Shown here in pieces: positions 44,720 to 57,141 of a stretch of 64,000 nt of DNA (within the stretch, counting starts at the first letter, position 1; every line of letters starts with the position of its first letter). The notes under the pieces are model-generated. The model saw only the letters and a program-made list of their open reading frames with translations. It did no database searches and was not told the DNA's origin. The position numbers and the translations under genes were made by a program. The DNA comes from Selaginella moellendorffii. Its lineage: Eukaryota > Streptophyta > Lycopodiopsida > Selaginellales > Selaginellaceae. The DNA lies in contig NW_003314261.1 of assembly GCF_000143415.4 (NCBI RefSeq), positions 4,690,691 through 4,754,690 of the forward strand, read 5' to 3'.

Positions 44720-45872
44720 CTATTTTCGCGACATCTCCTGCATTGCTGGAGGCGTGCGCGATACGGCGGGCTTTAATCCATCGCGAACATCAAGCTCCAC
44801 TTTATGCTGTGTCTGCAATATAAAACACAAAAGCTTAGCTCAGTGATGATGTCGGAAGGAATTTTTCTTTGGAGTGACTCACCTGCATGCACGCGCACAC
44901 ACTGCGAGAAAAAACAAAGTAACAAAAGTTGAGGAGCACGATATCGTCAGTCCTGGATGACAGAGCGACAAGTGTGACAAATCTTTACCTGCAGTAGGCA
45001 ATATCCGCAACTCTGTCGACAACGAGAGCTGCGTCGTCAATGAATGGCACATTAGTAAAAGTTGCAACCAGCCAGCAGATACAGTTGAGGTACTGGAGAA
45101 ACCACATCGTCGCCTAGAAGTAGAGATTTGATGGTGTCAAGTGTTGAAATCTTTTGACACTGGAAAACTTACAATGATGCAGTTGTCACACTTTGTGTTT
45201 TGGATCCCCAAGGAGTCCTGTATCATAAACCTTGTTGCAGTGACAGACATTGGAAAGCAAAGCACGGCCTGGAAAAAAAGGACAAAAACATTGGAAAGTT
45301 TTTAAGATCATGAAACTTCTAAAAGACTTACTTCAGTGGCAGCACAGAAGCGAGGACATTTGGGCTCTCCACAACGGCCGCTGCATGGCAGGCCTCCACC
45401 GCAACATTGATAGCTACAGAACCATCAAAGCGTCAAAGTTTTCTCCCAGCGGAAGAGGAGAAGAAGAAGAAGGGGAAAAAACACTAACCGTGACCAGTCA
45501 TTGTGCAAAGATCTTCCACGCAGCTGGTACGCGGCACAAAAGGGGCTGCAAAACGAATCACACACAGTCAAACAAAGAGGAAGCGAAATATTTTCGCGAC
45601 ATGGATCCTTACCAGAAGATGCTGTAGAAACAAACTGCGCGAGGTGATCAAACGAGTCAGTCCACTGGATCTCAAGAGTAAATCCCTAGCCTAGTCGAGA
45701 AGGCTGAATTCTCGAAGAAATCTCGAGATCTAGCAATGCCACACACACAACGAGCTGATTCTAGGAGCTTACACAGCGGATCTCTGGCTGGAGTGCTCAT
45801 CAGCGGCGCCTGCCATACATTCGGCAGTTGCTTCCTCGCATTGAGCGCATCCATGTTCTTGGAAGACGCCAT
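44720..45872 (-). CDS. PLAC8-family cysteine-rich membrane protein
   Basis: About eight small exons splice in frame from the ATG at 45872 to the stop at 44720 (about 190 residues). The second exon is only 22 nt. The product reads VWQAPLMSTPARDP, then FCPFCAAYQLRGRSLHNDWS, YQCCGGGLPCSGRCGE and CPRFCAATE, followed by a segment ending KCDNCII and a late C-A-C-M-Q. The clustered cysteines and short hydrophobic segments match the plant PLAC8-type proteins; the best-known relatives (FW2.2/CNR, PCR) act in organ size or metal and calcium transport at the plasma membrane. This subfamily is poorly studied, so no specific role is claimed. Confidence 0.8.
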
Positions 45873-45960
45873 TCCCCGCCCTCGCTATTCCCCACCCTCG
45901 CTAAGACACCGCCTAGGGTATACAAGTTTAAACCAAAAAGAATTCATTAACACAGGCCCT

Positions 45961-47867
45961 TTAAACAACGTGTTCTTCGTCGTCGGTGGCTAAAAGGCCC
46001 ATTTCGGTCTCTGGCGACGAGGAAGTACGTAACAGCAGCCGGTTGTGCTCGTTCTCCACCCGGAAAAAAATCCACTGGAACCGCCGCAGCATCTCCAGCC
46101 CCGAGAATGTGAACACCGTCAAGTAGTTGTGGCGAAGGTGCGCCGAGAGCTTGTAAGTCCAGGCACAGCGAAGGAGTAAGTTGCTTCCAATCGCCCAGTA
46201 GTACACCTAGTAGGGAAGTCACCGGTTGTGTTTAGAGACACTCGGGTTAATGCTTCACTCACTCACCCATCGAGGATTGTAGACGAGGTGAGCCCTGAGT
46301 CCCACGTTTTTGGTCCTGGAGATACCGGAGAAGAGGCTGCGACGAAAACTGTGAGAGAGAGGACGGAGAGAATTGGAAAGTTACCTGAAGTCCCAGTCTC
46401 GGCTGATATCCCAGTAGAACGAGTAGAAAGAATTAACCACGCTAGAAAGTAACCAGAGTGGGCGATAGACACCTTCCCAGTACTCGGGAAGTACGTGATA
46501 CTTGAGCGCGGACAGGAAAACCACGGGGAAGGCTGTCGAATACTTCAAAGCTGCGAGGGATTTACACGAGATCAATCACAAGAAAAGAAGAGAAACGGTC
46601 AGGACATACCGTTGAAAAGACAAGATCGCTCTTTCGTGTCCGTATACTGCCTCAGACACTGCGCGAATCGGAACAAGTAAGGAAGCGCAAGAATGCAAGG
46701 TATCCATATGGAGTGACTCCCGCATAACTCCTCTGCCTCAAAAGCAGCCTGATAAAAGAGCGTTACACAAGAAACAGGAGAAAGCAACACGGCATACCTG
46801 ACGATGATACATCCTGCACAGCGACCGCTCAATATCCGATAGCACCTGCAAAAGAAACATCTCAAATCCATTTCTTTGTTACTCTACTCGCGGCGGGCGA
46901 ACCTTGGACATAGAGGTAAGCACGTCTGCTACAAAAAAATCTGCAAAGGTGATAGGCTGGCGTAACAAAACCATTAGTTCAGGCACAGCGAGTTAGATTT
47001 TCAACGAACCTGCAGCGGTAGCGAAAGTCTCAATAACGTACCAAGAAAGAAGAATCGCGATGAACGATAAAGGACATCAAAAGGTAGAATTAACACGAGC
47101 GGCAGGCCGATGTAAAGAATGGCCTGTGAGAAACGAAGCTGTTAGAGGGAAAAAGGAAGCAATAGCAAACAATGAATAGAATCATTTCAGCAAAGCACAC
47201 CATCATCAACAAGCAGCAAGAGTGGGGAAAAGTGTGGATTATACACTGGCTGCGATGCAGCGTAGTTCGCTTCCCCGTTGGAATAAAGATACAGATAAGT
47301 TGTCATGCTGGTCGAGATGACAATGGTCATCCAAGAGGCAACCTGCACTGACGAGAATTAAGAGGAGGAAAAATAAGAAAGAACACCACTACCTTCCATA
47401 TATGTTTGTGCGTTAAATGGTTCTGATCAAGATCAAAGATCTTGCTATAGTTCACACGATAATGTAGAAATGCCCAGAGATTTACTCCCCACAACCACAC
47501 CATCATAGCCTGCAAAGACAACCAAAAAGCTTGTTTGCATCTCGAGAATGAGCAATAGAACAATAGTTGAGACATACCACCATAACTAATGGATTGTAGT
47601 ACAAAAATGCTTCGTAGAAGAAACTACCCCTCAGTGTTGTATCCATTTTCTCGATGGAATCTTTGGCGATCTAGATAGCACCGAGCTAGAAAAACACATA
47701 TCGAACCAAATGCGAAAGAATACCTTTACACACACGATCGCCCATGCGATGAGAAAATAGATTGGCGAGCGAGGAAGCCAACCTCGGAGATAACCAGAAG
47801 AAGAATTTGCAGGCTTCAATTTTAGGGGCTCCACAGTCGCTGGCGGAGAATCTTCAAGCAAATTCAT
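45961..47867 (-). CDS. EXS-domain protein (ERD1/XPR1/SYG1 family) without SPX domain
   Basis: About ten exons from the ATG at 47867 to the stop at 45961. The sequence has several membrane helices (SPIYFLIAWAIVCVK, VMVAMMVWLWGVNLWAFLHY), then the EXS core: FDVLYRSSRFFFL, ITFADFFVADVLTSMSK, FRFAQCLRQYTDTKE, ALKYSTAFPVVFLSALKY, YSFYWDISRDWDFR and LLLRCAWTYKL. Unlike PHO1/XPR1 exporters it has no N-terminal SPX domain. SPX-less EXS proteins of plants and yeast (ERD1 type) work in the Golgi, where they return phosphate released by glycosylation to the cytosol; that role is inferred. A 5' leader intron seems present near 47880-47945. Part of its first exon was copied into the downstream duplication (51555-51650). 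Confidence 0.82.
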
Positions 47868-48613
47868 GGCTTCTGGAGCTCCTCCTCTATCTGGGAAGCA
47901 TAAAAATTTAAGAGCTGTCGTTCTCGAGCATTGAATAACATACCGGGATCAAGCAAATTCGATCTGCTGCGCGAGTGGAGAGGGCTGCTCATCGGCATCA
48001 GCTACGCTCATCAAGGGTTCTCGCCACCGGCGGCAGCTCCCGCATTCTACCCGGCGCCGCCCGATCGCGATGCCCAATTCAAGAATCAGCGCATCTTGGA
48101 TCAACCCTAGCCCTCAGGGCCTCACTGGGATCGGACGAACAAATACAAGCCACGAGGCTAAGTATCAACCGTCGGATGCAAACGTCAACTACGTGTACGT
48201 GGACATTTTGATGAATTTTTAATTAAGAAAGTGGCGCGTTTTAATCGCCTACAATGATCACAGTGGGATCACAACAGAATTCGTCACATCGCCGCTAAGC
48301 TGCGAATCATAAATAACCAGGTTTTAGAAGCAAAGGTTTTAGTTTCAAGACCTTTGGTGATATTTCTTGCCTCATGGAACAAATCTAAAATCACTTCGCA
48401 AATCGCTAGCAACTTACCTCCCTTTACCCATGATAATATCCCTCGCTTAAAAACCCCCTGTCTTAGTTGGAGTTACCGTTCCCGACTCACAATTCTAGTG
48501 GAGGACGGCGAGTCCGAGAATTTACAGCGAGCTTTTCTTCACAAAGAAAGCAAACAAAATTAGTGATATATAGAATATGTAGGCTGGATTGGTTTTTCGA
48601 TCAATCTCTTTCG

Positions 48614-50032
48614 TCATCGTCGTCCCCGTTTGTCGGGAAAAAACTGCTGGTTTTCCTCCTTGTTAGTGTTTTTGGATCCGGAATTCGTTTCGCAATCTTC
48701 TGTCACGGGATCTTCCGCGAGGATTTCTTCGAGCATTGGCTCGTCCAGTTCTGTATCTTCTGCTTCTTTCTCTGGTCTAGGCTCGCCACTAAAACAAAAG
48801 GAACAGGAGTTAGCGAAAAAAGGAGGTACCACGAAACTTACAAGCATGAATACAAAGACAGTCCTATGGCCACTGTTCCAAACGCCACAAAGTAGAGCCA
48901 ATCCACCTGAAAAGAAAACGATAGAAATCACGATAAAATACAAGCTTTGGTAAATACTTACGTCTTCATGGTACGCCAATGCACGTATCGCGACGGCCCA
49001 CATATCGGACGTGAGAAGAGACAAGGTAAACATTGCCGAGCCACTGCCCTGTGTCCAGAGTGTGTATAAAAGCTTTAGAGGATGCATAGATGTATACCTG
49101 AAGTAGAATTGGAGCGAGAATGTAGAAAGAAAACTGTGCCAGTGCAAATCCCACAAAAGGTCCAATCTGCAGAAATGAAAATCTTAGCGAAAACACGCGA
49201 GAGTGTGTTCCTACGGCATTTGCAGTCCATTGAATGTGACGAAGTTCATGCAGTTCAAGAGCAAGTCTGGAACAAAAGTCATTGAAAAACGCTGTTCGAA
49301 TCTATAATCCAAAGACTACTTACACTTGAATGCCGTTTATAAGCGATCCAAACAAGCCGAGGAAGGCAAGCAGCTCAACCGGACTTGTTTTCTTCACTAT
49401 AAATTCCTGAGGAAAATCGAAAAAGGGATTCAGACGTGAAAGAAAAAAGTTGGCAGCACGCATACCTGGGTGACATTGCCAATTGCGTACAGCATCGATG
49501 CTCCGATGACGATAATGTCTCCAAGGACGACATTACTACCACCTGAGAAGATAAAACCAAAACCGAAGTTAGCGATGCTTGGTTGCTGTAAGTACGGAGG
49601 CACGTCAACTCAACGAGTGAAACACACACTCGTCTCTTCTCTTTTGAGGTGGACAGACCGGATCGATCTTTGGCGTGAACATCGGAGAGAACCACCAGCA
49701 CGAGCCCCGTCACGCAGATCCCGACTCCAAAAAAATGCCCGAGGCGGTACCGTGTGTTGAGAAACAACCACGTCAAAAGGAGGACGCAGGGAGTGCTCCA
49801 GCAGTCAAGCAGCATCACGCTTGTGATCGAAGTGTATTGGTTGGCCTTGACAACTGAAGAAAGAAAGCGGCCAGAGTCGATGTGACCAAAGAAAAAATGA
49901 AGAATCGCAAGGTGAAACTTACGGAGATAATTTCCTTCCACATCCACAATGGCGAGTAGCAGGAAACCATACCAAGGTACCTGTTGACAATCACTACATC
50001 GATGTAACAAGCTAGACAAAAAGAAGCTGAAA

Positions 50033-50069
<37 letters not shown>

Positions 50070-50499
50070 GAGAAGAAAGTATAATCAACTCATGAACAAG
50101 AACAAGCACGAATAGAGGGAAGATTAAAATGATTTTCAGGCGCTGACCTTGATCTTTGGCCTCTTGATAAGAACAATCGATCCGCAAACGATGGCCAGCA
50201 GCGCGTAATTGAAAAAAGCCTGGGCAGTGGGCGCATTTACCCCTTTTGACAAGAGAATCAAGCTAGAGGTTCATATAAGCCTACCAGGTCCTACCTTCGC
50301 GAGCCAGGAACGAGGATGTGAATCCCGTGGCAGTGAGGAGCAGCGACAGGACCTGTCCCAGGCCCAGGGCTGCGAGCGCCCTCCATTTTGGAGACGAAAC
50401 CAGCCATTCCAGGATCACTCGCTGCTGCAGATGATCATCGTCGTGCTGCTGCTGCTGCTCCCGGTCGCCCATTGATTCGAGAAGCCAGCGGTCACCCAT
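48614..50499 (-). CDS. SLC35F1/F2-like (DUF914) drug/metabolite-type transporter, intact copy
   Basis: Eleven exons join in frame from the ATG at 50499 to the stop at 48614. The protein has about ten membrane helices with the family hallmarks: GLGQVLSLLLTATGFTSSFL, QAFFNYALLAIVCGSIVLI, then LVKANQYTSITSVMLLDCW, RYRLGHFFGVGICVTGLVLV, GDIIVIGASMLYAIGNVTQ and EFIVKKTSPVELLAFLGLFG. The tail is acidic and polar. SLC35F members belong to the DMT superfamily; substrates are mostly undefined. One predicted intron near 49650 has a weak donor (GTCTGT). Both this and its copy keep that position. A (CA)n run sits in the intron at about 50037-50066. Confidence 0.82.
50037..50066. repeat. (CA)n microsatellite
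   Basis: About 15 CA units within an intron of the transporter gene. The duplicate copy has a shorter interrupted run at about 53708-53729. Confidence 0.9.
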
Positions 50500-50590
50500 A
50501 ACTTATCACTGCGCCGTAGCGCATGAAATCGTCTGCCTCGTTGACAGGGACTTCTTATAATATTCTAGTACTTGCCTTTGGAGCAATCAC

Positions 50591-51554
50591 TATACTCAGA
50601 TCCGGGATTTTTCTTCTTTTTCAAACATTACAGTGTTGTGATTTCCTTCTTGGAGAGGCTGGAAGTTTCCCGGATGTGTGTTCATCCTGGGTGATAATCG
50701 CAACCTTGACTCGCATGTCACCTGAAGGAAACTTACCTTGCAAGGTCACCTGCAAGCAAGTAAATGTTCACTTTTCCCTTACTTTGGCCTCTAATTAATA
50801 TTATCATTGTCTTGTTTGTTACATTGCAGTGATGTTTCAACAACCTAAGTTGAATATATTGCCTTGGTCTCTTAAGAAAATTATATAGTTGTGATGTTTA
50901 ATGTTTCAACCACCAAAGTTTTGAATATATTACTTGCTAGCATCATCAAAGGATTTCCATCTCAAAGTCATTTGATAGCAACTTTTGGAAACATTGAATT
51001 ATTCAGATTAGAAAAGGTGACAAAGTTGAGGGAATGAAATATTTTTGTAATTTAGGAAGAAAATAAGAAAGCTTCTAAAGAGGATTAGAAAGGGGAATCT
51101 TGAGATAATATTATTTCCTTGTGGGAATTAATGTAGGGAAAATAGCAAGAGGGCTTGTGCTTGAGGGAGGTTGAAGAGATTTGAGAAGATTACAAGGGAT
51201 GACAGACTATAAAGGAGAAGGGGAGAAAGAAAACATATGCATGGCAAAGGAGTTGAGAGGAGCGATATAAAAAGCCTGAATTTTGTCCTAAGCTCTTAAT
51301 CTTTTCTTTTAAAATAATTTGGTGAATTGCAGTCAACTGTGGGCCTTGCTAGGGGAAGAGTACATTGGGCTCCCATAAAAAATTGCTCATGTATGCTTAG
51401 AAGAAGTTAAATTATATTGCTGAGAAGTAGCGATGTTTGCCATAATAAATTTATGCAATGACAATGATCAATTATTAATTAATTATATTGCTGCGATCAT
51501 GGTTGAAAAAACAGACAGACTGCTACGAGAAAATAGACTGAAAGACAAACTCGG
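50591..51554. other. Spacer between the duplicated units, no gene seen
   Basis: AT-rich, without recognisable coding or repeat sequence. It is not shared by the two units. Confidence 0.45.
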
Positions 51555-51750
51555 AGAGAACCAGAAGAATTTCAAGCAGGCTTCGACAGTAGCTGCGAAT
51601 TCACCTCTATCTATATGAATTTCGCTCTCGAGCATTGAATACGATACCGGAATCTGCTCGAGTGGAGAGGGCTGCTCATCGGCATCAGTTGCGCTGATAG
51701 ATCTTTCCTCGTCAAGGATTCTCGCCACCGCCAAAGCCGCGTGTACGTGG
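51555..51750 (-). pseudogene. Truncated copy of the EXS gene 5' end
   Basis: Carried along by the duplication. It retains pieces of exon 1 and leader (ctctcgagcattgaata, gtggagagggctgctcatcgg) but no continuing gene. Confidence 0.65.
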
Positions 51751-52229
51751 ACATTAGAAATTTTTAATTTTTTTTTTTTTAAAGAAAAGAAACTGGCGCG
51801 TTTAATCGCCTACAATGATCACAGTGGGATCACAGCAGCATTCATCAAGCAAGCAGCAGCAACACATTGCTGCTAAGCTGCGAATCACAAATAACAAAGT
51901 TTTAGAACCAAAGATTTTACATCGAACCAAGAACAACTTACATTCCTTTAAGGAACCCGTGATCTTTCTTGCCTGCCATGAATCACGAGAGATCAAATCA
52001 AATATAAAATCTCTGTTAGCAGCTTACCTCCCTTACCCATGAGTAAACGCTCCTCTTCGAGATGAACCTTGGAAGATCTCTCCCTGGCTTAAAACCCCCT
52101 GCATTAGTTGGAGTTATCGTTAGCGACTCACAATCCTAAAGTGGACGACGGCGAGTCCGAGAAACAGTGCTTTCTTCACGAAGAAAGCAAACAATTAGTG
52201 ATAGAAGTATACATATAGTTTTTCCAGCA

Positions 52230-54181
52230 TCAAAGCTCAATCTGTGCATCGTCGTTGTTATCCCGTTTGTCGGGAAAAAACTGCTGCTTTTCTTCCTTGT
52301 TAGTGCTTTTAGAATGTGTACCGCTATCTTCTTTCACAGGATGTTCCGCGACGATTTCTTCGAGTCCTGGCTCGTCCAGTTCTGCAGCTGCTTGTTGTTT
52401 CTTTGGTCTGGGCTCACCACTATAACAAAAGGAGGTGGAGTTAGCGAGAAAAAAAAGAGGTGCCACGAAACTTACAAGTAAGAATACAAAGACAGTCCTA
52501 TTGCCACTGTTCCAAACGCCACAAAGTAGAGCCAATCCACCTGAAAAGAAAACGATAGAAATCACGACAAACTTGGTAAAAATACTTACGACTTCATGGT
52601 AGGCCAATGCACGGATCGCGACGGCCCACATATCGGACGTGAGAAGAGACAAGTTAAACATTGCCGAGCCACTGCCCTGTGTCCAAAGTGTGTAAGAAAG
52701 CTTAAGAGGACGCACACATGTATCTGCGCTTTACCTGAAGTAGAATTGGAACGAGAAGGTAAAACGAAAACTGGGCCAGTGCAAATCCCACAAAAGGACC
52801 AATCTGCAAAAATGGAAAGCTTAGCGAGAAACACGGGAATATTAAAGAGGCAAGAGGTTTGAGTTCCTACGGCATTTGCAGTCCATTGAGTGTGACGAAT
52901 TTCATGCAGTTCAAGAGCGAGCCTGAAACAAAAGTCTTTTAGAAAACACTGTTCGATCCTATTATCCAAAAGGCTACTACACTGAAAACGCGCTTTATTA
53001 TCGATCCAACAAGCCGAGAAAAGCAAGCAGCTCAACCGATTAATCTTCTTCACTATAAATTCCTGAGGAAAATCATAAAAGGGATTCAGATGAGAGTTCA
53101 TGTGAAAGAGAAATTTTAGCAGCACCATACCTCGCTAACATTGGAAATTGCGTATAGCATCGATGCTCCGATGACGAGAAAGTCTCCAAGGACGACATTA
53201 CTACCACCTGAGAAGATAAAACCAAAGTTAGCGAGGCTTGGCTGCTGCAAGTATGCAAGCACGTCAACTCAACGAGCACAAAACACACTCGTTTCTTTTC
53301 TTTTGAAGCGGACAAACCGGATCGATCTTTGGCGTGAACATCGGAGAGAACCACCAACACGAGCCCCGTCACGCAAATCCCGACTCCAACAAAATGCCCG
53401 ATGCGGTACCGGGTCTTGAGAAAAAAACCACGTCAAAAGGAGCACGCAGGGAATGCTCCAGCAATCAAGGAGCATGACGCTTGTGATCGAGGTGTATTGG
53501 TAGGCCTTGACAACTGAGAAGAAAATGATCAGGGTCGCAAAACTTTGTGACCAATAAAAAGAACAAAGAAAGAGAAGGTCACGGTGAAACTTACCGAGAA
53601 AATTTGCTTCCACATCCACAACGGCGAGTAGCAGGAAAGCATACCAAGGTACCTGTGAACAATCACCACATCGATGTAAGAGGCTAGACAAAAAGAAGCT
53701 GAAACTACACGCACACACAACACACACACAAAGAAATAAAGCTCTTTTACTACTATCAAACTCGGGACCAACCAAAACAAACTAGATTAGGGGGGAATTC
53801 TAAAAGATTCTCAGAGAACAGGTGAGCGCTGACCTTGATCTTTGGCCGCTTGATAAGAACAATCGATCCGCAAACGATGGCCAGCAGCGCGTAATTGCAA
53901 AATGCCTGGGCAGTGGGCGCATGCACCCCTTGACAGGAGAATTAAGAGCTAGAAATTCGCAAAACCCTACCTTCGCGAGCCAGGAACGAGGATGTGAATC
54001 CCGTGGCAGTGACGAGCAGCGACACGACCTGTCCCAGGCCCAGGGCTGCGACCGCCCTCCATTTTGGGGACGAAACCAGCCATTTGAGGATCACTCGCTG
54101 CTGCTGGTGCTGCTCTTGCGGATGATCGCGCTGCTGCTGCTCGCTGTCGCCCATGGATTCGAGAAGCCAGCGGTCGCCCAT
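52230..54181 (-). pseudogene. Second SLC35F-like transporter copy, broken
   Basis: The start (MGDRWLLESMGDSEQQQ, ATG at 54181) and end (stop at 52230) match the intact neighbour. Relative to it, exon 4 has one extra base in a T run (A run at 53421-53427 on the plus strand), shifting the frame inside the helix after LLLTWF. Exon 6 (about 52980-53062) has lost at least two single bases, producing an early stop. The following splice donor GTAAGT has also changed to GTAGTA. Several independent lesions make a sequencing error unlikely. Other exons remain well conserved, so the loss may be fairly recent. Confidence 0.78.
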
Positions 54182-54310
54182 AGCTCATCACGGCGCCATG
54201 CTTTTTATAGCGCAAGAAATTTCTCGCCTCAAGGAGAGTCGCTCCTTTAGCTACCAGGCATATTCTATGGCGTGTTCTTATAATATTGTTGCTTTTGGTC
54301 GGATTCACTT

Positions 54311-56053
54311 CGAGCTTGTATCTCCTCGTAAAATAAAATCTGTCAACTTTGTGAGAAATTTGAACTTTAAAATTCCTTTCAAGTAAAAGTACAATAAGGC
54401 AAAAATATTAGTGATATTTTTTATTTTAATCCTTAAACCCACACAGAAGTTCTGAAAACATTAAAGAACATTAAAAAAATTACATTAAATTTTAATTAAA
54501 ATTTTAGCCAATAATTTGTTATGGATATAATTTTATTTATTATTTTTAAATATTTTATGTAACTTAATATTAATTTGAGGAATATTTTAACCACTTTGCA
54601 TTTCCTGAATTTCATTTAATAAAACTATAATGACTATAATTTATAATTAATTTATCAATGATATAAAAACATAAAATATTATAATTTGGAAGGTTATTTG
54701 AACTTAGTGACTTTGAAATTTCATAAATAAAAATATATAAAATATGATACAACTGACTACATTAGAAAGGTTATGGAAAGTAAGATGGGTGGCAAAAACA
54801 AGATACTTTTAAGCAAAATAATAATTCATGCTAGTTTATAAAGTATTATTTTAATAAATATAAAGAATATATTATCTCAAACGTTGAGGGTGAAAGATTT
54901 GAATATCTAACATCCAATATCATTGAATCCTCAAATGCATGGCTTTTCGATGTAAGAGAATTGCCAAAACTGAAGGTTATTGGGATAAAGTTGATAAGTT
55001 AATGTTTTGTATGTGGGATGATTCTATGACTCATATGTTTATGTAAACTATGGGAAACTAGGTTAATGAAGCATGATTTAAACCCACAACACTGTGACAT
55101 TCATTTAAACAAAAATTTAACTTGTTACAAGGGCCTAACTCACTCACAAGTGACAATGATGCTTGTCCAAGGTAGTAGATTCTTCTCAAGAATCTCTTGG
55201 AACAAGATCTATACCTCCTGCAGATACCTACTAAGAGGGAATATGGTGATCATGATGGTCCAAGATGCCATATCCTAGTATGGCATCATATCAAGCATGC
55301 TCTTGTCTTCAATGAAATACTTCCTCTCACTCATTGCTTTGAATAGGAAATTTGAGGACAAAATGTTGTGCTCCCCTAATCCATTGAAGACCCAATTCAA
55401 TTCTGCCATATTTAATCTGTTTCTATATGTATGCTAAGAGCAATGTGAAAGCAGAAAGACACTCATGCACATAAGGAAGAAAGAACTATATAATTATACA
55501 TGAATGAATACATAACTATTGCCACCATCATCTCTACTATCTAACCCCACTCACAATTAAGCACTTAATCCACACTTGGATCTAAGCTTAAATTGTGCAT
55601 AGCAAGGATGAAATAATAGAACATGTGGAGCTAATGAAAAAAGTAAACTAAACTAAACTAAACTATCCAAAACATTGTTTTTGGCCTTAACTTTGCTTAG
55701 ACACATTATTATAGTTTCAATCTTGCCTCTAGCATGTGGTTTTGGCCTTGGAACCACCACACTCCCCAATCTTTGGCTAATAAGCATTCTTCCCAATTGT
55801 TAAAAATTCATGTAAAGAGTTGTTATGCAAAACTTAATTCTTCACCTGGATTGTTAAAATCTCTCACTACTATTATTCTTAAACATTGCAAGAAGGATTG
55901 CAATTACGAAGCTCATCCTCCTCTTTGTCACTAGCCTCTTATGCAGCAAATGCCATGCCTAGGATCAAGAGAGCTTTATGAAAGTGGAAAAACCTATATA
56001 TAACTATATATAAATGAGTACATATACCTAAGACTACTGCCACATAGGCATCA
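54311..56053. other. AT-rich intergenic region with LINE remnant
   Basis: 54739-54810 matches the LINE zinc-domain region at 26938-27013 (gatacaactgactacattag versus gatccaattggccacattaa). A further possible zinc-knuckle trace lies near 55005. No other feature is recognised. Confidence 0.5.
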
Positions 56054-57019
56054 TTAACACAATTTGTTTCCAGATTTCAAATCATGAAGAGGCAGATTGC
56101 TGCTGTGGGTGTATGCCTGGAGCATGGTGGTGTAGGTGATGCAGTCTTTCTGTAAGCAAGGTCTCAAACATGCTCCTGGTCTTCCCAAAGCACCAGAGTG
56201 GGAAGACGGTGTTCGATGAGAGGCAATCCCTTTGCTGTGAACACGCATTGTGACTTCTTGAGCTGTCCGGTCTGCACGTAGCATCGAGCAAAGCTCGTCC
56301 AAGACACCAAATTCCGCTGCCGCATTTGCTCAAAGATGATCCACGCTTCTTCTTTGTAGCGCAATCCTCCTGAACATAGCAAGATTTCAGCACTGCATTC
56401 CACGAAATGCAATCCCTCCTCCCAAACACCTGATTTGCCAGAATCTGGGCATCAGGATCTTCGGTGACTGCACCCAAAAAAGAATTCCACGAAACGGCAT
56501 CCCTCTCGTTCACCACATCGACCAGGCTCTTCGATTCCAGCATATGCCCGGCTAGGGAATACGCTGCTAACATGGTATTCCAAGACACCACATTCCTGGC
56601 GGGCATTCTTCCAAAGTTCTTCTCAGCTTCTGCGAGATACTCCTTGTGGAAAAATGGAGGAACCATAGCATTTCACGAGGTGACATTCTTCCCTGCACTG
56701 CTATGAAACAGATCCAGAGCCTGCTGCAGATGCCCGTTCTAGGCAAAGTCCCGCAGCATGAAATTGCAAGAGAAAGCATCATGGCGCTTGATGCTCTGAA
56801 CACAAGGTGCGCATCTTCCACGCTGCCACATTTTCCACACATCTTAAACAGCAGATTTGCAAGCACCACATTCCCGCAGATACTCATTTGCCATGGATCA
56901 ATCTTCCCTTCACCAAATCTCTGCAGCAAAATGCCGAGAACTGCCATTGGTCGATTTCCATTGCTCTTAAGTAGACGCAGGCATGGGTGATCAACCCAGA
57001 GATAACCACGTTGGAGCAA
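56054..57019 (-). pseudogene. PPR pseudogene
   Basis: PPR motifs are clear (VVLANLLFKMCGKCGSVEDA, FGRMPARNVVSWNTMLAAYS, FGRRDCISWNAVLKSCYV, FEQMRQRNLVSWTSFARCYV) but spread over different frames. In-frame stops replace expected codons at the A-Q-N-G-H and S-W-N-A motifs (CAG to TAG and TGG to TGA), and a frameshift follows SCYVQ. Too damaged to be functional. Confidence 0.8.
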
Positions 57020-57141
57020 ACTCCATGAAGGTCCATGCTCCTCTGGAGATGGGTTTCACAATCATGTGGTTTCAGGTTTTTTAAAGATGCTCAGGATATA
57101 CCTAAATATAAATTTAGTAGTCCTATTCTTTAGGGTTAACT

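Larger units (their letters stand above)
47790..50590. repeat. Segmental tandem duplication, unit A
   Basis: Sequence from the first exon of the EXS gene, through the intergenic block (gtggagagggctgctcatcgg at about 47968) and the whole transporter gene, matches unit B (51555-54310) in order and orientation. Confidence 0.85.
51555..54310. repeat. Segmental tandem duplication, unit B
   Basis: Collinear with 47790-50590 on the same strand. It starts within a copy of the first exon of the EXS gene (agaaccagaagaatttca) and ends upstream of the second transporter copy (ttcttataatattgttgc versus ttcttataatattctag). Confidence 0.85.

Noticed and set aside
47975..48211. 78-residue plus-strand frame upstream of the EXS gene
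   Set aside because: Copied in the duplication at 51660-51740 without keeping the frame, so not under coding constraint.
52230..54181. Second transporter copy as a functional gene
   Set aside because: Frameshifts in exon 4 and exon 6 and a lost splice donor relative to the intact copy.
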